Source: Brachionus manjavacas (taxonomy: Eukaryota; Rotifera; Eurotatoria; Ploima; Brachionidae). Taken from it: a DNA stretch of 64,000 nucleotides. Position 1 is the stretch's first letter; every line of letters starts with the position of its first letter. This document shows, in pieces, positions 48,501 to 60,300 of this stretch. Both the position numbers and the translations under genes were made by a program. The notes beneath the pieces are model-generated. The model saw nothing but the letters and a program-made list of their open reading frames with translations. It was not told the origin of the DNA and made no database searches. The stretch spans positions 1,426,001 through 1,490,000 of the forward strand of contig JAHQIY010000014.1 in NCBI GenBank assembly GCA_019054805.1, read 5' to 3'.

Positions 48501-49141
48501 AAAAATAATTTAAGAAAAAAGACAAAAGGCTTCAGTTCATTAATTCTAAATCAATGTTTGGTTCTTTTAGAGAACATAAACTGATAAAATTGTCTTCAAT
48601 TTCTTTTAAAATAATAAATTTTCAGCAAGTTCGATTTACGAATTTATTTAAAGGTGCTAAAGAATATTTTTTTATAATTTTCTGTTTGCTTAACTACCGT
48701 TTATTTAAGCTTTTTGATAAAATTCATAGACGAAAAGAGTTTTACTTTTTCAAATCTAATCAGCAATAATATAATTAAAAAAAAAAGATATCCTAAACTT
48801 TGGTTTAGATAAAAGACAACCACTTTTTGATTAATCTTTTCCAGTTTATTTAATTTAGGGATGAGAAATTTACTTAAAACCAATTCAAACAATGATAAGC
48901 TAATTATCGAATCTATATGTTTTAATCTTAACATTTCTTTAATTCTCCTAATTTAGTCAAAAAAATTTAAATTTTGTTTGCTCGACTCACATCATATAGA
49001 TCACGAGCACGAATAATTTTTTCAAGTCTAAAGATATAAATAAGCTGACAAAAGAAAAAGTATTAAAATTCATAAAATAAGTATCAAAAAACGAAATTTA
49101 GAAAATAACGTTCTCAAAAAGCGTTCATAGCCTTGTTTAAA
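45501..49141. other. Gene-poor AT-rich region with an inverted pair
   Basis: About 3.6 kb without a supported gene. At 45745-45810 and 46160-46235 lie inverted related segments sharing gccaagt.tttgaaagaa.cttt. Their translation (WNDIAKSLKETFNFF; reverse NDFAKFLKEAFNFF) suggests two divergent LINE C-terminal scraps or the TIRs of a MITE. The open frames at 46609-46827, 46997-47224 and 48554-48934 are low-complexity and unconvincing. Confidence 0.45.
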
Positions 49142-50206
49142 ATGTTAATAGATCTTATAGTGTATGTGGTTAGTGTGTCTCTATTTTGCTATTTGGCGAA
49201 CCGGTTCTATTTCAGCGGGGCAAGATACAAATCGGAAAAGAAGCTGGACGGAAAAGTGGTCGTAGTGACTGGTTCAGACAGTGGTATTGGATTTGAGACA
49301 GCTTTGGACTTTGCCAAACGTGGGGCCCGAGTAATACTCGCGTGCCGCGACACAATTAGAGCTGAAAAAGCGGTAGGCACCATAATTCAGCAGACAGGCA
49401 ACAAACAAGTCGATTACGAATTCATTGACTTGGCAGATTTGGACACGGTGAGAAGTTTTGTCAAAAGTTTAAAACAAAAAATTGATAGATTAGATTTGCT
49501 CGTCAACAATGCCGGTGTCATGGCGTGTCCTTCGGAATGGCGAACTAAACAAGGCTATGAAATGCAATTTGGTGTAAACTACCTAGGACACTTTTTGCTT
49601 ACCAATCTCCTGCTTGACTTGATAAAAAAAACACCAAAAAGTCGCATCATTAGCGTTTCATCATGTCTTCACTACTGTAATCATTTTTTTTTAACTTTTT
49701 TTTTTAGTAAATTTTTGAAAATTAGATGGAAAAATAGAATGGGATTGCTTGGAAAAAGGTAAAGAAATCACACTAATTAATGGCTATTCCCAGAGCAAAT
49801 TAGCTGTGGTAATGTTCACCAAAGAATTAGCAAGAAGGCTGGATGGCACAAGTGTGACCGCAGTTTGTTTGCATCCGGGAGCAGTTAGAACAGGAGTATT
49901 ACTAAATTTTATATTAATTAATAATTAGTTATTCTTTTTATTAAGATTATTCGCTATACCGGTGAAAGCATGTGCCGGTTGTTTCCTCTTATAATAAGGG
50001 TATTTTATGTTTGCTATATGATTGTCACAAAAAGCACCATTGAGGGTTCTATGACTACAATTTATTGTGCTCTTGATGACGAGGTGCCCAAATACAATGG
50101 ATGCTATTTTAGTGACTGTGCTTTGAAATTGCCATCCAAAGCGGTTTTCAATGATCAGGATGTAAAGCGTCTGTGGGATTTGAGCGCCAAAATGACTGAT
50201 TTATAA
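49142..50206 (+). CDS. Retinol-dehydrogenase-like SDR, copy 1 (3 exons)
   Basis: A classical short-chain dehydrogenase of the RDH11-14/WWOX-like group, likely NADP-dependent and membrane-anchored. Exons 49142-49676, 49726-49895 and 49946-50206 give 321 residues. An N-terminal hydrophobic segment (LIDLIVYVVSVSLFCYL) precedes the Rossmann fold. Cofactor motif [18 protein letters not shown] (the Arg favours NADP(H)), D-x-D-L region [14 protein letters not shown], catalytic Ser in SVSSCLHY, and YSQSK for Tyr/Lys. C-terminal block [18 protein letters not shown] is shared by all three copies. The ATG at 49142 is preferred over an upstream TTG-containing extension. Substrate is not predictable; retinal or a lipid aldehyde is likely from the family. 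Confidence 0.9.
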
Positions 50207-50979
50207 TCAAAAAATTAAATATAATGACAATGCAAAAATATTTGATAGATTTTAATGAAAATGTTTTTAGCATTCGAATCGTTTTTTAGAGAATATAATT
50301 TTTTATTAATAAATTAATTTTGAAAAAAAATAAACATATTTAATTTTTTGTGTTATGATTAAAAAAAATTTAATCAGATTTAATTATTTTGCATAAATAG
50401 AGATAAATAAAAATTTAATAACTATATCAAGTTTATTGATTGCTGGGAAATACTTGATTTAAGTTTTAAAATTATATTTTTATTCAAATTTTTAGTAAAT
50501 ATAAAAATCGCAACATAAAATAAAAAAATTTAAAATTTTTGATTACTTTTTTATTATTCTTTGTTACATATTAAAATAAATCTACCCCTAAACAAAATAA
50601 ATCCAGCTATGATTCAACAAGATAAACAAAATAGAAAATTGTGTTATTAACTCGTGATTTTTCTGCTTAAAGAAGTATTATAAATTTTTCGTTAAACACT
50701 TAATCATTAACATAATATTCAAAAGCTAAAAGATATCTAAAAAATTTCTATAAACGAAATTTACCTTTAGAAAGATAACAATTAGGAAAAAAAATCTAGA
50801 TTGACAGTGATTAATGGCAAAAAATTCCTTAAAGAAAACAATTTCGATAAAGATAAAAATCCAAAAATTAATTAAAATTTTTGAAAAAATGTCAACTTTT
50901 ATTTGCGAAACATATTTTCTTTTATTAAGTATTCAATAATTAAGCATTAATTTAAAAAAATATTAAATCAAATTTTAAC
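50207..50979. other. Spacer between SDR copies 1 and 2
   Basis: AT-rich, with no gene visible. Confidence 0.5.
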
Positions 50980-52066
50980 ATGATATTTTTTATTTTTTTA
51001 TACGCATTAGGCACACTTGTCCTAGCCTATGCCTTAAATAAATTTTACTTCAGCGGGGCCAGATGCTATTCAAAAAACCGTCTTGATGGAAAAACAGCAA
51101 TAATCACAGGTTCAAATACAGGTATTGGCTACCAAACAGCACTAGACTTTGCTCAAAGAGGTGCCAGAGTAATCTTAGCTTGTCGTGATACAAAAAAAGC
51201 TGAAAAAGCTGCAAAACAAATCATGAATGCAACTGGTAACACGAATGTTCAGGCCGAGTACATTGATCTTGCTGATTTGGATACTGTGCAAGACTTTGCC
51301 AAAAATATGAAATCTAAATTGGTAAAACTAGACCTTCTGGTGAATAATGCAGGTTAAATTTAAACCATGATTTTTTTTAACAAAAACATAATAATTTTTT
51401 TTAGGAATAATGTTTTGTCCGAACTGGAGAACTAAGCAAGGTTTTGAAATGCAGTTCGGAGTGAATCATTTAGGACACTTTTTATTAACAAATTTACTTC
51501 TGGACCTAATTAAAAAAGCAGACAAAGCAAGAATTATTAATGTTTCATCGAGAGCTCATTACGGTCTATTATTTTTAAGTACTCAAAAAAAAAGAATTTT
51601 ATAATTAAATCAATTTTTTTATTTAGATTTACCAATTAATTGGAATGATATAAACTGGGAAAAAAGCTATAATACAATCAGGGCTTATTGCCAAAGTAAA
51701 ACAGCAAATATTCTATTTACCAAAGAACTTGCCAGTCGTCTTGAAGGCACTGGAATCACAGTTGTAGCATTGCATCCAGGCGCAGTCATTACTGAACTTA
51801 CTCGATATACTGGTCAGAGTATTTTATTTCTGATTCCAATTTTGTGGAAAATCCTTTACCCATTTATTAGGATATTATTGAAAACAGCTGAGGAAGGAGC
51901 TCAAACAACTATTTTTTGCGCAGTTGATGAATGTGTTCCGCAATACAATGGGTGCTATATGAGTGATTGTAGACCAAAGAAACCGTCCGAAGAGGCCAGA
52001 AGTCAAGAAAATGCCAAAAAAATGTGGGAAATCAGCTGTCAAATGGTTGGCATTAAAGTTTATTAA
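50980..52066 (+). CDS. Retinol-dehydrogenase-like SDR, copy 2 (3 exons)
   Basis: Exons 50980-51352, 51405-51563 and 51627-52066 join to 323 residues. N-terminal hydrophobic anchor ([17 protein letters not shown]), cofactor motif [12 protein letters not shown]-type [19 protein letters not shown] split by intron 1, Ser in [10 protein letters not shown], and Tyr/Lys in AYCQSK. C-terminal [18 protein letters not shown] parallels the other copies. Its first intron lies within NNAG|IMF, a position where copies 1 and 3 have none, and it is the most divergent of the three. All catalytic residues are present. It lies head-to-tail with copy 1. Confidence 0.9.
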
Positions 52067-53651
52067 TTGTTTAGTATTAATTCAAATTATATTAAATTAA
52101 ATTAGATTTTCTAAAAAAAATTTAAAATTTAAAGATTTTTTTTTAATGATTTTTAGTTTTATTTATTTAACATCAACCAAAGTTGATGAAAGAGAATAAT
52201 TCCTAAAAAAAATATATATCTTTTAAAAATAGGATTCATTATAATTTCCCCTTTAGAACTTTTGAGTGAATTTCAAGAGGGAAAGAGATTAATTTTTTTG
52301 AAATCAATAAAAATTCATCAAATAATTCTAAATAAAAAAATAAGTTTGTTGGTCTAGGGAATTTGGCCGGAATACCTTAGATTAACAAAGTAACACTGTA
52401 ACAATTTCGAAATAAAAATTATAATATGGCTCAGAAAAATAATATGCATCATAAAGAATGAATAGAATTAAATTTTATCTGATTACTCATTAACAACTGG
52501 TTTAGTCCGTTGTTGATTAGGTTTCTGAAAATGCATTCTTAAGGAAAATTTGATTACATTAAACATCTAACTAATACTGATCCTACTCAAACTGCTGAAA
52601 GTTGTCAGAAAGACCCAAAAAAATATAATTTAAGGAGCAATTAGTCCCAAAAATAGTTTTTTTCTGTTCTATTTGTGTCTTGATTAAATTAGAACATAAA
52701 TTAAATAAAAAAAATTAAAAGTTACAAAATAATCCAAGTTAAAGTTAAGATTAATTTTTCCGATTAATTTTAGATCTATCTAATTAATACAATTAATAAT
52801 TAATATTTTCAAAGAAAAATATTCTACACCGAGGAGACAAGACTCAAATTCAATTTTCTGCATTTAATTTTCCTCGTCATAACTAATTTCATGTAATTAA
52901 TAGAATTTGAATTTCGCTTTCAAAGTAGCATTTTTCAAAACGGAATTAGCATCAAGAAAAAATATCTAATATAAATTAATAAATTATTTTTATTATTATT
53001 TTAATGTCTATAAAAATTTTGAAGTCCAATCGACAATATTAAAAAAAAAAGACTAAATAAAAAATTTACAAAATGATTCAGTTTTTTAGAATATGATACA
53101 AAATTTTTTTTTACAATTTTTTTTTAATTAGTTAAGTTGATTTTCGAATTTAATTGAATTGGAAAAATATGAGCCAACACCACTTTATACACTACGAAAT
53201 AATGTAGACTTGAATATGGAATAAATTAAAGTTAATAAGTGATTGATTGAAAATGTAGAAGCTGAATGGCACAACATCCACAAAAATCAATTATCTTTTA
53301 ACTTTTTACAACATTATAAAAATTTAATTTATTAAATTAAAAAATTTATAAAAACTTCTTTGAAGGTTTAATATAATTTGGGAATTAAGTGCCATGTTTA
53401 TTTCTGATCGGAATGATCATATTTTTTAAAGATTATTGGAAGAAAAATTTGTTTCTATAGTTATTTGAAAAATTTATTACAAAATCTATTAACAAATCAA
53501 TCTTGAATTTTTTTTTTCGATTTAGGATGTGACAAGGGGCTTTCATGATTAAAACAAGTGTGCAAAAATCCTTTGATACCAAAAATTTGACAACTAAAAT
53601 CAGAGGCTTTAAATTTGTGCAACTTTTTTCCAAGAATTCTCAATCTTAAGC
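52067..53651. other. AT-rich spacer upstream of the CaaX gene
   Basis: About 1.6 kb with no supported gene, RNA or repeat. Confidence 0.5.
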
Positions 53652-54020
53652 ATGTATGGTCAAAGTTATCGGCAAAATATCAACGGTGAAATAGTTGAGG
53701 TCCGGTATCCGATTGAAATTCGTAAGGATAAATGCTCTATGTGCAAACAAAAGGGAGTTTTTATATGCGAGCATAATACTTCTATCCGGGACATGATTCA
53801 TTCAACATATGTCCAAGAAGGTCGCTTTTATTTGGACCCGCGAAAGCCCAAAAATAGCATTTCCAATGATAAAGAGAAAAATGGAAAATTCGAAAAAAAT
53901 AAAGTGATCCCGAGTGATAACATTATGACTCACAACAAAGTTGAGATACCAGTACCTAGTGAAGTCAATTCCGAAAAAAAAAATGACAAAAAAAACAGCT
54001 CTTGTTGTACAATTATTTAA
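53652..54020 (+). CDS. Small protein with Cys/His cluster and C-terminal CaaX box
   Basis: A single-exon frame of 122 residues that I do not recognise as a named family. Residues 1-25 contain NGEIVEVRYPIEIRKDK. A potential metal-binding cluster follows: C28-x2-C31-x7-C39-x-H41 (CSMCKQKGVFICEH). After that comes a conserved-looking RDMIHSTYVQEGRFYLDPRK. The last half is a charged, probably disordered Lys/Asn-rich linker. It ends SSCCTII: C119-T-I-I is a CaaX box, and the Cys before it could be palmitoylated, so membrane attachment by prenylation is predicted. Codon use is ordinary for this genome, which supports a real gene. It is convergent with SDR copy 3, whose stop lies 42 bp away, so their 3' UTRs probably overlap. 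Confidence 0.7.
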   Translation: MYGQSYRQNINGEIVEVRYPIEIRKDKCSMCKQKGVFICEHNTSIRDMIHSTYVQEGRFYLDPRKPKNSISNDKEKNGKFEKNKVIPSDNIMTHNKVEIPVPSEVNSEKKNDKKNSSCCTII

Positions 54021-54061
54021 GTAATTTAGATGATTTTTTCTAATAAATTTTATTAAAAATT

Positions 54062-55114
54062 TTACAAGCCAACTAACTTTTTGCTTATTTTCCAAAGTTT
54101 TTTACTATTTTGTTCATCAAATGTTTGCTTTGAAGGCTCTTTTGGACGACAATCACTAAAATAGCACCCATTAAGCTTAGGTACTTGGTCATCTATTGCA
54201 CAGTAAACAATAGACATAGCTCCTTCATAAGCGCTCTTTGTGAATATCATATAAATTAAATAAAAGATTTTTACAATAAGAGGAAATAATCTACAATAAC
54301 TTTCTCCAGTATTTCTAATTATCTGAAAATAAATAATTTAATAAAAAAAAATGATAAATAAATGTATTAACCTAACCTTTGTTCTTACAATTCCTGGGTG
54401 GACTGACACTACTGTAACACCGGTGTTATGAAGCTGTTTGGCAAGCTCTTTTGTAAACATTACCAGCGCAAGTTTACTTTTTGGATAGCCTTTAAGTTCA
54501 TCATTGTCTAGTTCAATTTTTGCCACTTAAATTAAATATTTAAAGTTAATTTGGGAAAATTAAAAAAAAAAAAGCAGACAATAATGTACACATGATGAAA
54601 CATTGATGATGCGACTTTTGGGTGTTTTTTTTATCAAATCAAGTAAGAGATTAGTTAATAAAAAATGTCCAAGGTAATTAACACCAAATTGCATGTCAAA
54701 GCCTTGCTTTGTTTTCCAACTATCAGGACAACCCATAACACCTGCGTTATTGACCAATATATCAAGTTGATCAATTTTAGATTGAATATTGCTTGAAAAA
54801 GCTTTAATTGAATCTAAATCAGACAAATCCATGAGCTCATAATCGACTTGTTTGTTGCCAGATTTTTGTTTAATTTTTCGAACAGCTTTTTCGGCTTTTA
54901 AGGAACTTCTGCATGCCAGTATAACTCGGGCTCCGCGTGCAGCAAAGTTCAAAGCTGTCTCAAATCCGATACCACTGTCAGAGCCAGTCACTATGGCTAC
55001 TTTTCCATTCAATTTTTTGTCCGATTTATATCGAACGCCCCTGAAATAGAGCCTATTTGCAAAGAAACAACATATAATTATACAAATAAGGTAAGTAGTT
55101 GTTTCTAAAATCAT
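54062..55114 (-). CDS. Retinol-dehydrogenase-like SDR, copy 3 (3 exons)
   Basis: Exons 54580-55114, 54377-54525 and 54062-54322 give 314 residues. It begins with a hydrophobic anchor ([19 protein letters not shown]), followed by cofactor motif TGSDSGIG and ACRSS in place of ACRD. Then come [20 protein letters not shown], the catalytic Ser in INVSSCVHY and Tyr/Lys as GYPKSK. The C-terminal block is [18 protein letters not shown]. Exon boundaries coincide with those of copy 1, to which it is closest, so the pair arose by duplication with inversion. It starts divergently from SPCS1, 330 bp away. Confidence 0.9.
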
Positions 55115-55444
55115 AATTTTTAAATGAAAATATTTTCTTTAAAGTTTTTTATATTTTTTTAAATAAAAATGGTGGTATGATCTTTTTCTTCAATAGATAA
55201 AAAACAAATATTTTAAAATACACTTTTTTCAGATAGATAAAATTTGATCATATTAAATTTGAATAGATAAGGGATTGTTATTTTTATTTTACATTTTTAA
55301 AAATCATTTGAACAAAAGTTAAGATTTTTTTGCTCAAAAATTTGAATTTTTATTTTAGATCTTAGGTTAGAAAAATGTTGACGTTTTATTTTAAAAAGAA
55401 TCCTAAATTAATTTATTATTTTCGATTTGAAAAAAAAATTAAAA
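55115..55444. other. Divergent promoter region SDR copy 3 / SPCS1
   Basis: 330 bp of AT-rich sequence between two divergent start codons. It presumably holds both promoters; no specific motif is assigned. Confidence 0.5.
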
Positions 55445-55875
55445 ATGGTCCTTAACAAGATACCCACATCAATTGTAAACTTGATAATAATATGAAAAAA
55501 TTAATAAAACAAAATTAAAAAAAAAGGATTTTGTCGGTCAAAAAAGAGCAGAACTTTTATTTCAAGTGATCATTGTAATATCAGCAGTAATTTTTTAGAC
55601 TTTTTTTGTATTTTTTTTACTAAATTTTTTTAAGATAATTGGATTTATCTACGGCTTTTTAGAGCAAAAATTTTCTTATACTTTGATAGCATTAGGAGTT
55701 GGAGTAACCATTAGCGCTCTTGTTAGTTTTCTTTTTAAGAGAAAAATTACATATTCCTAATTTTTTTCTTAAGACTGTTCTTCCACCATGGCCTGTTTGG
55801 AAAAAGCACCCGCTTAAATGGCAAGAAGCAAAAACAGAGGCAAAAACCGAAGAAAAAACAAAAATTAAAAGATGA
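55445..55875 (+). CDS. SPCS1: Signal peptidase complex subunit 1 (4 tiny exons)
   Basis: A small two-pass ER membrane subunit of the signal peptidase complex that helps discriminate signal peptides from membrane segments. Exons 55445-55474, 55527-55586, 55635-55721 and 55774-55875 (30, 60, 87 and 102 bp) sum to 279 bp, or 92 residues. The sequence runs DFVGQKRAELLFQ, hydrophobic TM1 VIIVISAIIGFIYGF, LEQKFSYT, TM2 LIALGVGVTISAL, then the hallmark LPPWPVWKKHPLKW and a charged Lys/Glu tail. The order and length match animal SPCS1 (about 102 residues). No single exon is long enough to stand out as an open frame, so the gene is easily missed. Introns are 48-52 bp. Confidence 0.92.
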
Positions 55876-56149
55876 AAGTGTTTAATATTATTTTAAAAAA
55901 ATAATAATCTTATTTATGTCAATAAAAATATCCTAAGTATAAAATAATTTAATCTTTTTTTTCCTATCATTAAAGCTATTTTGTTTGATTTAAATCCTGA
56001 GTAACAAAAAAAAAGATATCTAATAAGCTAAAAAATCTATTTTTTTAATTTATAATGAAATAATAATTTTAATTATTTGCTTTTCAAAATGCATTTGCCA
56101 ATCCAACCGAACCGAATAATAACCGAATAGACTAAAACAACTGGGTCAG
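55876..56149. other. Spacer after SPCS1
   Basis: AT-rich 3' region, with no feature. Confidence 0.4.
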
Positions 56150-57030
56150 GATATGTTGGGTTCAAAACATATGTTAACAAAATTTAATATTCTTCTAACT
56201 ATGTTTGGGTTAGCACAAGTAGCATACCAATTTTTCCAATAGGTCCTTCCAAATGATGCAACTGGCCTTGAATATACAATTAAATTTCCTCTAAAACCAA
56301 GTTACAATGCTGGTACTCTAAGATAAATTCCTATAGGACACATTGGCTTATGGATAAATGGAGAAACCGTATTTAATACAGATGATGGAATGACTTACAA
56401 CAATTTGGGAGTATGGAAAAGAAATGCTTACATTTGGGAAGGGATCTCTTTTGATTCATGTTAAGGACATCCAGACGGCTACCATCAGCATATCAGCTCA
56501 GGTGTTTGTACAATACTAGCTCGTCACATCATTCTCCTTTGATTGGCTTTGCTTTTGATGGGTTTCCAATTTACGGTCCCTATGGCCATTCATCTGCTAT
56601 TGATTCAAGCTCATCAATCAAAAGAATAGAGACTAGCTACAAACTAAGAACTATTTCAGATGAACTAGCCTCCCTAATGGAACAGTTCTTGATTCAACTT
56701 ATTATGGACCATCAATTGCTTCTTATAATTTATCTAGTTTTATAGAACAGAATGAATATCAGGCTGGTTATGGTGATTTAGATGAATAAAATTGAAGATA
56801 TTGCAAAACGCCTGAATATCCCGATGGCATTTATGCTTACTTTATTTCAACTGCTTCGTCTTTAACTCCTATTTATCCTTTTGTTGTTGGTCCTTACTAC
56901 AGAGAGAATATTTTACATGGTAACACCGGACCCAATTCGGGAAAATTATCAGCCACTGATGCCACTATTTACTATGAATACTCAGATTCATCTACTTCAA
57001 AAGCGATCCATCTAAATAGCAATTGAATTT
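56150..57030 (+). pseudogene. YHYH-domain protein remnant, copy 3
   Basis: Longest of the three copies, covering the whole domain but with numerous stops and frameshifts. Blocks in order: SNYVWVSTSS-like, IPIGHIGLWINGETVFN, GVWKRNAYIWEGIS, FDSC-stop-GHPDGYHQHISSGVC (the site of the YHYH motif, here YHQH), HHSPLIGFAFDGFPIYGPYGHS, SSIKRIETSYKLR, then in another frame EYQAGYGDLDE and NTGPNSGK. Stops at 56461-56463 and several later ones show decay. YHYH proteins are found in bacteria, algae and some invertebrates. Copies 1 and 2 align to its first and second halves. Confidence 0.8.
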
Positions 57031-57395
57031 TTAATTTTTATCTAGATTTACCATTTTACAGTGAGAAAGGCCTATTTAATGACCAGATTTGAATTAGAAT
57101 TTATGACTAAATTGAATTAAATCAATTTATTTATCTGATTCAAATATTTTTTTATTTTTAAAAATTATGAAGAAAATTTATTAAAAAATAAATTTTTGAC
57201 AATAAAATTAAATATTCTCTTTATAAATTTCAAAGCAAGCTATTAGGAGTCAAAAAAATCATTAAATCATAAATAAGAAAAAATTTAATAATTTATTAAC
57301 TTTTAAATCTAAATTTAAGTTTGGATAACTAAATAAATTAAAGAATAAATAACAAAAAAGAAGGAAACAAGATTTTTAAATTTTTAAACAAAAAA
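57031..57395. other. Spacer downstream of ZNFX1
   Basis: About 365 bp, AT-rich. It would include the ZNFX1 3' UTR. Nothing else is seen. Confidence 0.5.
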
Positions 57396-60300
57396 TCAAC
57401 GAAACAAAGCAGTAGGCCATGCTGGATGAGAAGCACCATCCATTTCACTTGCCAATTGATTGTCCGTAGCAATTTGATGATTTAGACCACCAATTTCAGC
57501 TTTACAATCAGGACATTTTGTTTTTTCCATTGCACCACCGCATTCACCAATACAATAAACATGACCATTTGGACACTTGTACCAGTGTCCGGGCGATAGA
57601 CCAATTGCTTGTACAATCATAGATTTTTCTTCTTTACTCAGCTCAGTTTTAAGCAACGGCGCCAATTCATTAAAACAATTTTTGACTTCATCTCTTACTT
57701 TATCAAATCTTATCACATTTTTTACGAGCAAATCTTCTAATCTCGATAAAATAGTCAATCCTTTTTGTGGTGAGTTTGGAGTTTTAAGAGCCAGATTAGT
57801 CATGCGCTCAAACTCCACAATATTGGCAACTCGATTCAACTCGGTGCTTATATCTCTTAACTTTTGTCCTTCTTTCAACATCAAAAGCTCATTTCCTTTT
57901 GTTTTCAATGAATCAAAAATTTTTTCAATTTCAAATTTGAAATGTTCGCTTTGGTCTGAGTATTCATTGAATCCGTTTTCCTGGACACTTTTTTGAATTT
58001 TTTTTATTCTCAAATAAATATTCCAAGTGTTTTGGATCGCAGCAAGAGAATTAAATGACAAATCTTGTCTCAGCACTCTGTTGATATTCTCAATTACAAA
58101 AATGTCCATAAATTTATTCTGTTTTGTTAATGAATACTCGTCTAGGTGTTTCCTTAATTCTTGGAAGATTTTTTTATTTTCGATTTTGTCTCCAAAATGT
58201 TTTAATTTTATTTCATTTATTGCTTTCAGTTGAGTTTTTATCACATTTGCATAACGCTTACTTTTTCTTATCGGAGTTTTACACTTTGGACACTGGGGCA
58301 GCTGAATTGAATTGGAAGAGGAGTTGTTGTTCTCATTTGAATATCTGGAATTAATCCAATGATCCATTCCGGATACTTCAACTACATGTGAACACTCTTC
58401 CAAATAAACAAATCGTGCATTTGGTTCGTCTTCATTGCCGAAAAATATTTCACCAACTTGATTTTGGTGACAAATGCGGCACAAAGGTGGACATTTTTCA
58501 CCACAAAGACCAATGCAATTATGTTTGCATTTTAGTTTTTTACAACATGGCTCATTGCACGGCTTTCGATCGCAGAGTTCATTACACAATTTTGTACACT
58601 TGGAATGTTGACATGATATTCGGCATTCTTCTTTACAATCAGCGCATGGTTCAGAGCATAGTTGCTTGCATTTTGAATGATAACATTCGTTTTCACATAT
58701 TTCCTTGCAAGGTTCGCATTGTTTAGAGCAAGGCACTGAGCATTTGTGACCACAGAAAAGCATTCGGTCACATTTTTGCACACAACTTTGATGCAAGAGC
58801 CCTCCTAGGCAAGATCCACATGTACCATTGCATCTATGACCACAATCAAGCATTTCATCACATGGTACTGCACATTTAGTTAAATAGGTCCATTTGGGAT
58901 CTGAGCAATTAACAACTACAGTTGATTTGTGAACACATGGTGAGGGCACATTTATTTTGGTAATACATTTACCACAATCAAGAATTTTACATTTTTATGC
59001 ATTTATGTCCACATGAAAGTATTTTCTCACAAATGAATGTACAATATTTTCTAATAGGCTCAGTGTCACAATTTATTTTGATCATATGGCCACACTCAAC
59101 TATTTCTTTATTTACCAAAACAGAACACTTATTACATTTGTGTTCAGTACTGCAAATTTGTTTGCACAAATGGCCACATCTTTCCATTTTTTTATCACAA
59201 TATTTTTTACACTCATAAATTGTGTGATCTTGGTCAAAGTTTCCATGACATTTGAGTGCACACACATGTCCACACTTGAGTCTAAAATTACATGGAAATA
59301 AACATCCACCATCGGGTCTTTTGTCAAAGTCATTTGGTTCAATAACTTCCAAGTCATTTTGAGGATGAGAACCACAAGTTAAACTTAACGAACGACCAAA
59401 GTGATTATTTGATTTAACATTTTCGACTATAGATTTCCAAATATCTTTTTTCTGATTCTGTTATGAATTCAAAATTTCCAATGACAAATAAACCATGTCT
59501 AGCTCTGGACAAAGCCACACAAACTCTATTTTTAATATTTAAAAATCCAATTTTGCCATTCAAATTTGAACGCACAAGAGATAGTAAAATAATGTCATTT
59601 TCTTCTCCTTGGTAATTGTCCACAGTACTTACTTTGATCAATTTAAGTCCCAAATTACGCAGTTTCTTTTTTATTTCACTAAATTGACCCAAGTACATTG
59701 TTAAAACAGTTATTTTGGACTGATCATATCCTTGTTTAGTCAAATAAAAGCTTAGCTTGGCCAAATATTCAGCTTCAAAGATGTTCGACTTTGTCGTACT
59801 GTCCGCAGTGAGTCTTTCTAGTTGATCATGGTCAATGAAATAGATGCTTTTCTTTAGTCCTCTAATAGCGGGATGTGAATTTACTGAAGGATCATTATTT
59901 ATTGTTTCCTCATAAAAGTGTTTCATCAGAACACTAATCTCTGGCCTCATCCTGTGTTGATTATTAAGCATGACTCGTTTGGTGTCATTGTTTATTAGTC
60001 TTTCGAACAAAGACACATCCAAGTGGTACTGAGTTGCCAATGTGTACACAGCTGGATTTGGTCTTAGTTGCACGTGATCACCAATGAGGATCAAATGTTC
60101 ACAATGCTTGGACAAAGCGCTCACTATATGAGCTTCAAACACTTCTGCTGCTTCTTCGACAATGACAATACGAGGTCCAATGTCTTTCAGAACCGAGTGG
60201 TACCGTGACGAACCGGTAGTTGTCATTGCAATTATGTAAGCATCTTGCATTATTGATCTATCTTCTTGCAAACGCAATTCTTGCATTTGGTTTATTGCAT

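Noticed and set aside
48554-48934. Overlapping frames on both strands
   Set aside because: Low-complexity Phe/Leu/Lys sequence overlapping on opposite strands, typical of chance.
57577-59301. Several plus-strand frames opposite ZNFX1
   Set aside because: Shadows of the Cys-rich coding strand; no independent support.
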